From positions 1 to 24,290 of the forward strand of contig MNCI01037949.1 of assembly GCA_015680685.1 (NCBI GenBank): a DNA stretch of 24,290 nucleotides. Direction: 5' to 3'. How positions within the stretch are numbered: the first letter of the stretch is position 1; every line of letters starts with the position of its first letter. Positions 1-10,937 of this stretch are shown in pieces. The notes under the pieces were generated by a model. The model was not told the DNA's origin. It saw nothing but the letters and a program-made list of their open reading frames with translations, and made no database searches. This DNA is from Gnetum montanum. Taxonomy: Eukaryota; Streptophyta; Gnetopsida; Gnetales; Gnetaceae. The position numbers were made by a program, and so were the translations under genes.

Positions 1-1
1 T

Positions 2-3000
2 ATATTGGCTGAAGAGAGTAGGTGTAATGTTATGTTAATATTAAAACCAATTGATGTCTCGGCAATGCTAACTAATGGAGGAAGTTGTGGGCCAAGAAGG
101 GAGTAGCAAAATGGAGAGAATGGCAAAGGAGAATTCAAACTCGATGGTCGTGAACCTCGTGAAAACAGGGACAACATGTGGTGTACCTTCTGCAAGAAAC
201 CAAGGCATATGAGGAAGATGTGCTTCAAGCTTCATCGAAAGCCACCACGCAAGGAATGGGGAAATAAGGGTGGAAGGTAAAAAATTCAAAGTCAAGCAAA
301 TCAAGCCTCGTCTTCACAACAAGAAGAGATAGAGAAATTGAAGAATCTTTTAGCCACTTGAAAAATCTTCAAGTACCTGCTCATTGGTACATTCAGGTGG
401 GCTTCCAATTTTTCATTGTTAAAGTACCTCCGATCAATGCTTTAAAGGCTCTTGGATCATCGAATTAGGTGCCATTGTTCACATGACACATGCATCTCAT
501 AATTTCAATTCTTATTTCCCTTGCCCTAGTAATCGAAAAATTACCACGGTAGATGGATCACCAACCATAGTTGCTAGTACAGGGAAGGTTAAAATTGATC
601 ATGATATGATTCTTAAAGATGTTCTTCATGTTCCAAAATTATCAACATATCTCATCTCCATAACCAAACTTTCTTGGGATCTAAATTGCAAAGTAACCTT
701 CTTCCCAACTTATTGTCTATTTCAGGACCAAGACTCAAGCAGAATGATTGGCCTTGCTAAGGAGAAGGAAGGATTATACTATCTTGAAAAGATTGAAAAG
801 CCAAGTGCTAGTAAGTGGAATCAACCTCTAGCCCTCCTATCTACAAGTCATTCAACAAATAAAGGCATGATTTGGCTTCACCACTTTAGACTAGGACATC
901 CTTTATTCAAAATACTTGAAACCATGTTCCCTCATTTGTTTAAAGGCTTACAAAAGGAAATGTTTAATTGCAAAACTTGTGAGCTCGCAAAGCACAAACG
1001 TGTAGCATTTCCATCAATAATAAAAAAAAAAGCTCAATTCCATTTGCTTTAATTCATAGTGATATTTGGGGACCATCTCCAATTTCAAATATTTCTGGGG
1101 CACGATGGTTTGTTTCATTTATCAACGATTGCACAAGAGTCACTTGGATTTTCTTAATCAAGTCCAAAATTGATGTTAGTGATGTCCTCCCAAATTTTCA
1201 TTTCATGATTAAAAATCAATTTGGAATCAGTATCAAAAGGTTTTGTTCAAATAATGCCAAAGATTATTTTAACCAAACACTGACTATGTTCTTTCAAAAG
1301 GAGGGAATCATCCACGAGTCCTCTTGTGTCTATACCCCACAACAAAATGGAGTGGTGGAGAGGAAAAATGGTCACCTTCTTTCTACAACTCAAGCTTTAT
1401 TGTTCCAAAAAAATGTCCCAAAAAATTACTAGGGAGAAGTTGTTCTTACAGCTACACATATCATAAATAGATTACCAACTCAAGTGCTCCATTCAAAAAG
1501 TTTGATAGAAGTGTTATCTCAATTCTTTCCAACACTCCGTAGTACAAACCATCTTATCCCTAGGATGTTTGGATGTGTTCCGTTTGTCCATATTCATAGT
1601 CAAAATAGGGGAAAATCTGATCCAAGAGCCCTCAAAACAGTCTTTGTTGGGTATTCTTCAACCTAAAAGGGCTACAAATGCTATCATCCACCAACCAAAA
1701 AATTCCTTGTTTCTACGAATGTCACCTTTGTTGAAACTAAGTCATACTTCACACAACCTTATCTTCAGAGGGAGCAAATAGTAGTAGAAGATAAGGACTT
1801 CTTTCTTCTTGACCTACCCATAACTGAGTCTTCCAAGTTTTCCTATTCTTTGCTACCATAAACTGAGCCCAAGCATGTTCCTTAAATTGTAGAACAAAAT
1901 GATGAAGCTAACGAAACCACTACTGACACATGTCCTCCTCAAGTGTACTCAAGAAGGAAACATCCAAACCCAAAACCAAGGCAAGTCCAAACATTGGGCT
2001 CGAGTGTTGGAAATGAGGTAATACACCATAACCCATCTGATTCTCCTACTGAATCCTTGTCTGATATTGACTTACCTATTGCAGTTAGAAAAGGAAAAAG
2101 AGAATGCACCAATCACCCACTAAATCCTATCTCTCATTTTGTGTCTTTTCACAAATGTTCCTCAATTCATAGAGCATTTCTCACAAATCTTAACAATGTG
2201 TATGTTCCTTCAACACTATCTGAGGCTCTAAATTGTGAAAATTGGAAAAATGCTATGAATGTAGAAATGTAGGCCTTGGAGAAGAACAACACATGGGAGA
2301 TAGTGGACTTGCCAAAGGGGAAGAAACCAATAGGATGCAAATGGTTATATACTATGAAATACAAAGTTGATAATTCTCTGGAGAGATACAAAGCAAGATT
2401 GGTAGCCAAGGGATACACATAGATGTATGGGATAGATTATCAGAAGACATTCGCACTAGTGGCAAAGATGGATATGGTAAGAATCCTTTTGTCTCTATTA
2501 GTTAATTATAATTAGCCTTTAAAGCAATTTGATGTGAAAAATGCTTTCCTACACAAGGACTTAGAAGAGGAAATTTACATGGAGATTCCACTAGGCTATA
2601 ATTAGAATATGGCCTCAAACAAGGTATGCAACTTAAAGAAAGCATTGTATGGCTTAAAGCAATCACCTAGGGCCTAGTTTAGAAGGTTCAATAAGGTAAT
2701 GATTGGAATGGGCTACAAATAGAGTCAAGGAGACCATACCTTGTTTATTTGACACATTGACTCAGAGGGAGTCACTGCCCTTATTGTGTACATTGATGAT
2801 ATTGTAGTAATAGGAAATGATCATAGGTAGATAGAGAGATTGCACAAGCACTTGGCAAAGGAGTTCAAGATAAACGACTTGGGAAATTTGAAGTATTTAC
2901 TAGGTATAGCAATGACATGGTCAAAGCAAGGAATTTTCATGAAGCAACAAAAATATACCCTAGATCTTCTAAGAGACATGGGGAAATTAGCTTGCAAACC

Positions 3001-3745
3001 ATCAAGCACACCTATGGATCCCAATCATAAGCTTGGAGAAGCAAAGGAAGATGTGGCCATTGACAAAGAAATGTATCAAAGATTTGTTGGTAGGCTTATT
3101 TATCTATCCCATATGCAACCTAATATAGCCTATGCAATGAGTGTGATAAGCTAGTTCATGCACAATCCTAAGTAGGTTCACTTACAGGTAGTTTATCGCA
3201 TCCTGCACTATCTAAAAGGGTCTCCAAGTAAAGGCATATTATTCAAGAAAAGTGATAGACTCACACTAGAGGCTTATACAGACACAAACTATGTAGGCTC
3301 AATCACAGATAGGAGATCCACCACCAAGTATTATACCTTTGTCGAAGGAAATCTAGTCACCTAGAGGGGAAAGAAGCAAAATGTAGTAGCAAGATCCAAT
3401 TTTGAATCTGAATTCAGAGCAATGACATAAGGAATATGCAAACTATTATGGCTGAAGATTATCCTAGAAGATCTAAGAGTCCATTGAGAAGGACCTATGA
3501 GATTATACTATGACAACAAGTCAACTATTAGCATTGCCCACAATCTCGTGCAACATGACTAGACTAAGCATATTGAAAATGATAGGCACTTTATCAAAGA
3601 AAAACTCAAGAGTGGTCTCATTTGTACACCTTACGTTTCTTCCAACTCACAACTGGTGAATGTTCTCACTAAAGGACTTTGCAATCCTCTTTTCGAGACA
3701 TTGGTGTCCAAGCTGGAAATGGATAATGTTTGTTCACCAGCTTGA
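2..3745 (+). pseudogene. copia gag-pol polyprotein, multiply disrupted
   Basis: Frame 2 opens with the gag motif E-E-S-R-C-N-V-M-L (from 11), then a CX2CX4HX4C zinc knuckle at 182-223. The frame changes near 355-365 to frame 0. There the protease active site reads I-I-E-L-G-A (about 458-475), where D-S-G-A is expected. The integrase HHCC zinc region follows (about 868-1000). The frame returns to 2 at a poly(A) run (1022-1031). The integrase core has H-S-D-I-W-G-P (about 1055), S-N-N where the second Asp is expected (about 1245), and the final Glu in V-V-E-R-K-N (about 1350). Reverse transcriptase spans about 2225-2990 with Y-I-D-D at about 2790. RNase H spans about 3270-3650 with T-D, E-S-E-F and Y-D-N-K-S. 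The reading ends at the stop 3743-3745. In-frame stops are listed under findings. No functional product is expected. Confidence 0.93.
182..223 (+). other. gag CCHC zinc knuckle remnant
   Basis: Codons for Cys at 182, Cys at 191, His at 206 and Cys at 221 give exactly CX2CX4HX4C. This is the nucleocapsid RNA-binding knuckle of retroelement Gag. It lies in frame 2, the same frame as the gag remnant before it and the pol remnant after 1040. Confidence 0.88.
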
Positions 3746-3752
3746 GAGAGAG
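3744..3752 (+). other. polypurine tract of the copia element
   Basis: A pure GA run (gagagagag) sits between the polyprotein stop and the TG that opens the LTR. That is where the plus-strand primer tract of an LTR retrotransposon lies. Confidence 0.75.
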
Positions 3753-3955
3753 TGACAAAATTGAGCAAAAAACAACGTTGCCCTCTCAGCTGATTTATAG
3801 TTAGTGATTGATTGATATTTTACTGATTTTTAGGAATTAATTGATTTGGAGAGATTTTCTCCTTGATTTTCTCTATGTAATCTCTATATATACCTCCACT
3901 TGTAAACAAGAAGCAATCAAGAAAAACGATTTCCCTTTCTTTTCAAATTTTGTCA
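3753..3955 (+). repeat. 3' LTR of the copia element, 203 bp
   Basis: It begins TGACAAAATT and ends AATTTTGTCA, a perfect 10-bp terminal inverted repeat with the canonical TG...CA ends. A TATA box (TATATATA, 3885-3892) lies about 70 bp before the end, where an LTR promoter belongs. The LTR is short, as is common in plant copia elements. Only one LTR is in the window, so the element's age cannot be estimated. Confidence 0.85.
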
Positions 3956-4693
3956 ATATATAGAAGTTCAAATTTGAAACATTGTAAATTGAAACCTAAT
4001 GGAGGCATTACTTCTAATTTTACAATAATGGGAAGGTGCTCCTTGTTCGGCTTTTCATTTCGAAAGACTTCTTGAGGCATACTATTTACTCCTTGGCATC
4101 AAGGATATAAGTTTGACGTTATTGTAATCTTTATATTATCTGTTTTACAAAAATTACCTTAATTAGTAAACTGCATTCAAAGAAATCCCTAAACTTTTTA
4201 GAAGACTAAAAGTCAGCTAAATAATGGTCCTTTAGAAATGGAACAATGCCATTACGGTGCTTATTTTATGTCTCTTCACCGGTCGTTATTTTGATACAGG
4301 TTTGTTTATGTCATGGATCATCAATCCTGTTCCATGGCCTATGCAACAATGGAGCAGTTAATTTTCCCTGTGATTTCTAGTCATGTGGCAGCCAGCTTGT
4401 CATCACCACCGCTGTCCACTAATGCAATGGCTGTAGTCTACCAATGCAATTATGGTATGTATAGTGGGAGATGGAAATACCTGAAACGCAGGCTAGATGA
4501 ACATACCTTCAATGTTGTAACTAACGAATGATGAATTTTTGTGACCTCATGCCCACCTGTATGTTCTGATCTGCAATGCTCCACTCTCATATCTGCAATC
4601 CATGTGTTTGTTGCCATATTGTATTTACAATACAGCCAAAAAATGGGAAGAGTTTGCTGGTACTGTATTTACAACAGGCAAGGGAAAATGGAA
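3956..4693. other. no gene recognised
   Basis: This is an unassigned stretch between the copia LTR and the tandem array. A 72-codon open frame at 4313-4531 (+) has no recognisable motif and no conserved-looking continuation, so I treat it as chance. Two near-copies of the short word TGTATTTACAA occur near 4620 and 4665 and may be the eroded left edge of the array. Confidence 0.5.
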
Positions 4694-5155
4694 AATTTTA
4701 CAGTTGAAGGGAAAAAAAATTGAAAGCTTTAGTCTGCAATCCTGCAACTGAACCTAGCAGCTGTGCTCTTTTTACAGTTATACAGGATAAAAATAGTTAT
4801 GCTCTTTACAAAGAAAAAAATTTGGAATCTGCAATCCGATTTGCATATCATTGCAAGGTTACTGAGGTTAAAGATTTTACAGCTAGAGGGAAAAAAATTT
4901 GAAGCTTTAACCTGCAACCTTGCAATCCAACCTAGCAGCAAGCTTTAATCTGCAACCCTGCAATCAAACCTAGCAGCTGTGCTTTTTTTACAGGGGAAAA
5001 AATAGTTGTGCTCTGTATACAAAGGAAAAAAATTTGGAATCTACAATCCAATTTGGGTATCATTGGAAGGTTACAACGGTAGTTGTGCTCTGTTTTACAG
5101 AGAAAAAAAAGTTGGAATCTGCAATCCGATTTGCATATCATTGGAAGATTACAAA
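4694..5155. repeat. degenerate tandem array of two alternating modules
   Basis: Module A contains TTTTACAG, GGGAAAAAAA, AAGCTTTA, CTGCAA and CCTAGCAGC. It occurs at about 4694-4765, 4874-4937 and, partly, 4939-4985. Module B contains GTGCTCTG, AAAAAAATTTGGAATCT, ATCCGATTTGCATATCATTG and AAGGTTACA. It occurs at about 4798-4861, 5006-5075 and 5083-5152. The order is A-B-A-A-B-B. The short open frames here arise from the repeats and are not genes. Confidence 0.8.
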
Positions 5156-5384
5156 GGTTTTAAAAAACGTCTGATTAAAACGTTTAAACTCAAAACCTTT
5201 ATATACCAAATAAAGGACATTACCAAAAGACCACCAAGCCAGTTTGAAAATTTTATGTTTAAAAAGTATATATAAACAATGTTATTGGTCTCACAGGAAG
5301 CGCTGCCCAGGCAATGGTGGAACCATAAAAGAGTGAACCACAAGACACGTAAGAATAGATTGCAAAGGGTTTAATCAACTCTAT

Positions 5385-8330
5385 AATTGTGGATTAAAGT
5401 TCAAGGCATTTCAGAGGTTTTCTATACTGTTTTTTATTATTTTGCTTTAAAGGATTCTTCTATTTACAATTTTGCTAATATTTCACAAGAGCATCCTTTT
5501 CAATTCTTGGGTCAAGATATTGTAGAATTCTCTAGGTTTGATAAAGTTTTTCTTTGTGAGAATTTTAATACTCACGTTAGAAAAAATTAGAAAAAATTAG
5601 ATTCAAAGGCTTCTTTGGAATCCTCAATTAAAATTTAGTAAAGAGCTCTTTTTAGTTCACAAAAGCTTATCTGCTAATCATATTACAAATCATAGAGGTA
5701 TTCATTTCTTAGAATAGGGTTTTTGTTTTGATTTTTAATCCTTAATGTCATTAACAAATTTCCTTCCTCCTCTCATTTCACCTTTACGTGCCATCAGGGT
5801 AACTTTTGCATTTATCTTTTCTTGTCTACTCATGATAATATATATGCAGTGAAAACTTTCAAGTGAGAGAAAAACTCCCGTAATCTCCTCATCATGATCT
5901 AAAACTCACTATTGTTGCTTCAATTCATCATATTCACTACAAGAAATGCAGAACTCATTATCTCATAAAAACCCTTTGCTATGATTTTCAAACAAGAGCA
6001 GCTAATATGTTAGTCAACAATGATAATGGGCTAGATTTGAGTAATGTTCTTTTGTCTATAGCTACTCAAGTGTATATTGTATATTAAGAAGAGGCCTACT
6101 TGTAGAAAACCTTGGTTTGATGTGGATTATTTGATAGCTTGTAAAGTTGTTTTAGCTTCACATTTTAATGTTTCAATGCTAAAAAAAATTACAGAAAGTT
6201 TATTCAATTTATAAAAAGGGAAGTTCATCAAAGAAGAGTAGGAAAGAATGATCAATGAGCTTAAATCTAATCTAGAAAGCTTTTGTAATTTCTTTCGAGA
6301 CAAATATCAAAATGGTTGGGATTTTTCCTTATCTATTCACACTTCCTTCAATAACCTTTTTAATCAAGAGGTTCCCCCTATTGCACAAGATAACTCTAGT
6401 GTTCTTGAATTATCCCTTGATTTCTATAGGAATTCAAAGGTTATCTGCTAGGAAAGGTGTTGATGTTAATGGATTGTATGTAGAGCTTTTGAAACAGGGT
6501 GGTCCATTGGTGTGAAATGCAACTTGAAATATTCTTAATAAGCGGCTTCAACATAGTTTGGATTGCTCTTGGTGTTCTAGTCGAGTAGTCTTGCTTTTCG
6601 AAAAGGGAGATAGAACATATCTTCATAATTACCAATTGATTACAACCAATTCAATTTTCACTAAGCTTTTAGGTACTATTTTGGAAAATAAAATTAGTTT
6701 GTCAGCAAAAATGCAAGGTCTTTTTACTTAGTTATAAGCAAGCTTCAGGAGGAATCATTCTACTGTAAACTATCTAATAACTTTGTGTTATTGTGTGAAG
6801 AAAGCAAAAAACCCCAACCATAAGACTTTTATTTGTTTTGTTGATTTTTCCAAGGCTTATGATTCTGTTGCCTGAGATAAAATTTGGAAGAGATTGGATA
6901 TCATGAACATTCCACAAGATCTCCTTTCTGCTACTAAAAAAATCTATGAGGTGGTTCACATTTCTATTGAAGATAATCTTACTAAAGAAGGAACAATCAT
7001 CAATAGTTTAGTAGGAGTTAAAAAAAGGCTGTCCTTTGTCCCCCTATCCTTTTTGGCATATTTATAGATGAATTAAATAAATAGATGAAAAATGTCTCTA
7101 ATCATGTTGTGTCATTGAATGAATTATTTCTGAATATACTTCTCTTTGAAGATGATGTGGCCTTGATTGCAAAATTAGATACAAGATTCAATTATATGCT
7201 TCCAATCTTCCATGACTAATGCAACCATTTTGGTATGAAAGTTAACATTGATAAGACTAAAATTTTAGTTTGTGGTACTAGAAATAGAAATTATGATTTT
7301 TTCTTGGGGAAAAAAACTTGATATATGTGGATCTTATAAATATTTGGGAGTTGAATTTGCCATTAATTATAGTTGGAAAATCCTTATTGCTCAAAGGGTT
7401 TCAAGTGGCATATAAGCTCTATTTGATCTAAGAAATAATTGCAACAAGAAACAAAGTTTAGCATGGAAGATTAGAAGAAAACTTTTTTGCAGCCTTGTCC
7501 AACTTGTTTTATTATATAGATGTGTTGCATGAGGGCCTACTCTTTCTGCACATAATTGGAAAACATTAGAGAATCTTCAAAAAATAGTTTCTTGTATGTG
7601 AATTTCAAGTGAAAATGGAAACATCTTATGATATCTTACTTCTAGAAGTAGATTTGTTTCCTCTTGAAGTTGAAACCCATTGTCAAATTATTGCTTTTAC
7701 CCAAAAGTTAAGTCACATGGAAAAATCAATTATGATAAGGAGATAATAATTGCTACCCAAGAAAATAGATAGTTGCATTAAGGAAAATCATGGCCTCCGT
7801 CATAGAATATTGTAATAAAGAATTTTCCTTTAAACAAAAGGCTCTTCCAAAAGACTATAAAAGAAAAAGTCTTGGCTAAAGTTTAGTTGAACATGTTAGG
7901 AAAAAAGAATTTTTATTTACATTTTATCGGAGGAGGTTTGTTATCTAGTACTCAAAACTATCTATTCTTAGCTATTCCTATTCATTTAAGGAATCAAATT
8001 ATTACAACAAGAATGCACTCTAATTATCTCCTTGTTGAAACAGGTTATTGGATCAATTTATTGAGAGGAGAGTGTATTTGTACAAAGCATAGAGGATGAA
8101 GAACACATCTTTTTATTTTGCTTATCTTTGGCTAACATTCAAATCAATTATACTATTAATTGTAATTTGTTGGTTGTTTTCTTTCAAATTAACCCTATTT
8201 GTTTGGGGCATCAAATAAATGATGTTTTCAACTTTCTTTAAATTGTGTCAAGGCTTTGTAACCATCCAACAAATCTTTCATGATTTCTTGAACATAATAA
8301 AAATTTGCAATTTCAAATTTTCATTATAAA
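5385..8330 (+). mobile_element. 5'-truncated non-LTR retrotransposon (LINE), clade not assigned
   Basis: The element starts in the middle of an APE-like endonuclease: W-I-K-V-Q-G at 5387, then F-L-C-E-N-F-N near 5549-5569, where G-D-F-N is expected. A linker and reverse transcriptase follow, and the coding traces end in a C-terminal D-E-E-H-I-F-L-F-C stretch near 8095-8125. The missing endonuclease start means the copy was truncated at its 5' end, as is usual for target-primed insertion. The 3' boundary is approximate. Its wording (F-G-I-F-I-D-E-L, Y-K-Y-L-G-V-E-F) differs from the RTE-like element at 8990, so two LINE lineages are present. Confidence 0.85.
5387..8160 (+). pseudogene. LINE ORF2: endonuclease end, reverse transcriptase, C-terminal tail
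   Basis: Reverse-transcriptase landmarks occur in order on the + strand. G-D-R-T-Y-L-H-N-Y-Q is near 6610. Motif A, F-V-D-F-S-K-A-Y-D-S-V, is near 6837. The K-G-C-P-L-S-P box near 7025 is broken by a frame change and then reads F-G-I-F-I-D-E-L-N-K. Motif C reads L-L-F-E-D-D-V-A-L-I at about 7139-7168. Y-K-Y-L-G-V-E-F is near 7337. The catalytic Asp pair survives but the usual Ala before it is Glu. Many stops and at least two frame changes make it a pseudogene. The open pieces at 5387-5590, 6248-6451 and 7887-8099 are fragments of this one reading. Confidence 0.85.
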
Positions 8331-8989
8331 TATATAAATAAGTTAATCTTAAACCAACTGTGCAACGTAACAAATGTGTCACATTAACATTTGGGATGAA
8401 CTAAAGATTTTAATGTAACACAAAAGGAAAATATATTAATTGATAGTAAGATTACTTTAAAATGAGATAAATGAATATATTGTACCTACTCATTGAAAAA
8501 AATACAACAGCGTAAACACCTGTTGTAAATTGGTAGAGTCACCAACCCCATTGAAAGATAACAAGAAAACAACATTGTTGTCAACTTCATTTCATTTCAA
8601 GCTCTTTATTATTAGCCTGTTATGAAATTATGGAATTCTGTATTGATTTCTGTTTTCGATGTGTAACTTATTCAGTTTAAGTTCTAATGCCTGGTCTCCA
8701 AAAACAAACCCAAAAACAAAATTAAGGGAGAAAAAAAAAAGATTTTGGCCCAATATAATTCTAACTGCAGATTTTACTACAATATATCCCAACACATATG
8801 CACAAAGCTTTAAAGGTAGCACAAGAAAAAGGACTAAATGCATAAAATGGTGGAATTTGAAATAAGATAACATCACCTTATTTAAAAAATAATTGCTTTA
8901 CAAAGGCACCTAGAATTGGGATTGCTCTGAAAATTTACTTTGGGGCTAGATGAAAAGTTGCATTCAGAAAATTGGAATGAACATTTTGG
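8331..8989. other. no gene recognised
   Basis: AT-rich sequence between the two LINE copies. Overlapping open frames on both strands (8628-8876 minus, 8659-8865 plus) carry no recognisable motif and are judged chance. It might hold eroded 5' parts of the RTE-like element, but I could not see its endonuclease. Confidence 0.45.
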
Positions 8990-10937
8990 GTTAAACAAAA
9001 GGCAAAAAATACATCCTAAAGGACACATGATGGTGGAATGATGAAGTGCAACATGTTATCCAAAATAAAAACAAATGCTTTAAGGAATGGTAGCAAGTGT
9101 AGCTAAGAAAACATACTAATATACAAAATGGCAAAGAAGAAGGAAATCGTAGTAGTAGCCAAAGCCAAACATAAGGCCTTAGATAGTTGTTATGAGAAAT
9201 TAAAAAGAAAGGAGAAAATACGTTTACAACTTGGCAAAAATCAAAAACAAGAAATGTAAAAACATTGATCATGTCAAATGCATCAAGGAAGCAAATGACA
9301 AAATTTCGTAAAAGACAATGAAATTTTGGTTAGTTGGAAAAATTATTTTCAAGAATTATTAAATGAAGAATTTCCAAGAGAACACATCCAAGAAGAAGAA
9401 CCATATTTTGATTTGGTTAATGAACTTTTCTTCTCTAAGGTGAAGATAACTTTATCAAAGATGAAAAATGGAAAAACTATTCAACCAAATAACATTCCTA
9501 TCAAAGCTTGGAAAGCACTAAGTGATACAAGAGTTTCTTAGTTGACATAATTATTTAACAAAATTTCGATAGATGGAGAAATGCTCAACAATTGAAGAAA
9601 AAGCTTTGTTGTTCTCATTTACAAAAATAAAAGAGATGTACAAAATTATGCAGACTAGAGAGAGATCAAGCTAATGAACCATACTATAAAGCTTTTAGAG
9701 AGCATCATAGAGCAATGTCTTAGACTTGAATCAATAGTCTTAGAAAATCAATTTCGATTTATGCCAAGAAGATCTACTATAGAGGCTATTTTTTCAATAC
9801 AACTAATGGAGAAATTCAAAAAACATAGAAAAATCTACACATGATCTTTATTGATTTGGAAAAAGCATACGATAGAGTGCCTAGAGATATTATTTGGTTA
9901 TTATTTGGTGGGCCTTGTAAAGGAAAAACATTCCTAACAAATATATTAAAGTAATTCAATACATGTATGAAGGAGCTACTACGAAAATTAGAACAACTTG
10001 TAGAATAACATTTGATTTTCCTGTCACATTAGGTCTACATCAAGGGTCTGCACTTAGCCTGTACTTATTTGCTATTATTATGGAATAATTAACAAAGGAA
10101 ATACAAAATGAAATCCCTTGGTGTATATTATTTGCAAATAATATTGTGTTGGTAGATACATTTCAAGAAAATATTGCTACTAAAATGGTGAAGTGGAGAT
10201 GTGCTCTGGAATCAAAAGGCTTAAAAATTAGCAAAAGCAAGATAGAATATGAGGAAATTAATTTTAATGATAGCATAACCAATGGTGAAATAGAAATGAC
10301 TATTGAAGGCAAAAAAAGTCCTTCACTGCAAATAGTTTCACTACCTAGGATCAATCCTCTAATCAAATGGTGAAATTGATAAAGATATTAGAAACAAAAT
10401 TGAGATAAGATGATCAAAATGGAGACATGCTAGTGGTGTTCTATGTGATAAAAGAATACCAATAAAATTAAGGGGGAAATTTTACAAGATAACAATTAGA
10501 CCTACTATCTTATATGGTGCTAAATGTTGGGTAGTACAAAAAAGGCATGAACAACAAATCAATGTGGTAGAAATGTGAATGCTTCGATGGATGTTGAATG
10601 TTACTAGAAGAGATAAACTACATAATACAAACATCATAGGAAAACTTGGAGTGGCTTCTATTTCAGATAAGCTATAAGAATGGTAGCTTAGATTGTTTGG
10701 ACATGTGCAAAAAAGATTAAATAAAAGTCTATAAACCAAGATTGCTACATCACTATTCCAAAAAAGCCACCAAAAGGGCAAAAAAAGAAGAAGAAGACAT
10801 GTTAAAAACATTTAAAGATGATTTAAAAAAACTACAAATAAACAAAGATCTAGCTCTTCATAGAGGTGAATGGTAAAAAATAACTCATATAGCTGACCTC
10901 ATTTTGTTGGAAAAAGGCTAGGATGATGATGATGATA
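8990..10937 (+). mobile_element. RTE-like LINE, 5' truncated, with GAT-repeat 3' tail
   Basis: The copy begins near K-D-T-stop-W-W-N-D-E-V-Q (about 9012-9044), a stretch found upstream of reverse transcriptase in plant RTE-type LINEs. It runs through reverse transcriptase and a C-terminal region (I-T-H-I-A-D, about 10875) and ends in a short GAT microsatellite (10921-10937). A microsatellite instead of poly(A) as 3' end is typical of the RTE clade. A related copy in reverse orientation lies at 15478-16440, and separate 3' tails lie at 15181-15260 and 17180-17240. The left edge is approximate. Confidence 0.85.
9012..10920 (+). pseudogene. RTE-like reverse transcriptase remnant
   Basis: Visible landmarks are Y-F-Q-E-L-L-N-E-E (about 9344), K-M-K-N-G-K (about 9460), motif A F-I-D-L-E-K-A-Y-D-R-V-P (9847-9882), G-L-H-Q-G-S-A-L-S (10032-10058), the catalytic box as F-A-N-N (10131-10142) and L-K-I-S-K-S-K-I-E-Y (about 10220). 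The expected catalytic box is F-A-D-D, so both metal-binding Asp codons have become Asn (GAT to AAT). The frame changes several times and stops are frequent. The open pieces at 9326-9541 and 10146-10373 belong to it. Confidence 0.85.

Larger units (their letters stand above)
1..3955 (+). mobile_element. Ty1/copia LTR retrotransposon, 5' part outside the window
   Basis: The order of domains is gag, protease, integrase, reverse transcriptase, RNase H and 3' LTR. Integrase lies before reverse transcriptase, which is the copia order. The window opens inside gag, so the 5' LTR and primer-binding site are not visible. Downstream of the LTR there is no primer-binding-site-like sequence, so this LTR is the 3' one. 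The element is dead: two frame changes and about 17 in-frame stops. It has no neighbours that depend on it. The five bases after the LTR are ATATA, which could be one half of a target-site duplication, but the other half lies outside. Confidence 0.95.

Noticed and set aside
68-304. 78-codon minus-strand open frame
   Set aside because: Antisense to the copia gag and its zinc knuckle, which explain the sequence on the + strand.
4313-4531. 72-codon + frame as a small gene
   Set aside because: No motif, splice context or promoter; composition looks random.
4729-5275. Several overlapping open frames on both strands
   Set aside because: All come from the repeated modules A and B, not from genes.
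5265-5345. TATATATAAACA followed by GC-richer sequence as a promoter or tRNA
   Set aside because: No tRNA boxes or cloverleaf could be built and no gene follows except the truncated LINE.
8991-9272. 93-codon minus-strand frame
   Set aside because: Antisense of the RTE-like region upstream of its reverse transcriptase.
10482-10811. 109-codon minus-strand frame
   Set aside because: Antisense to the C-terminal part of the RTE-like element on the + strand.
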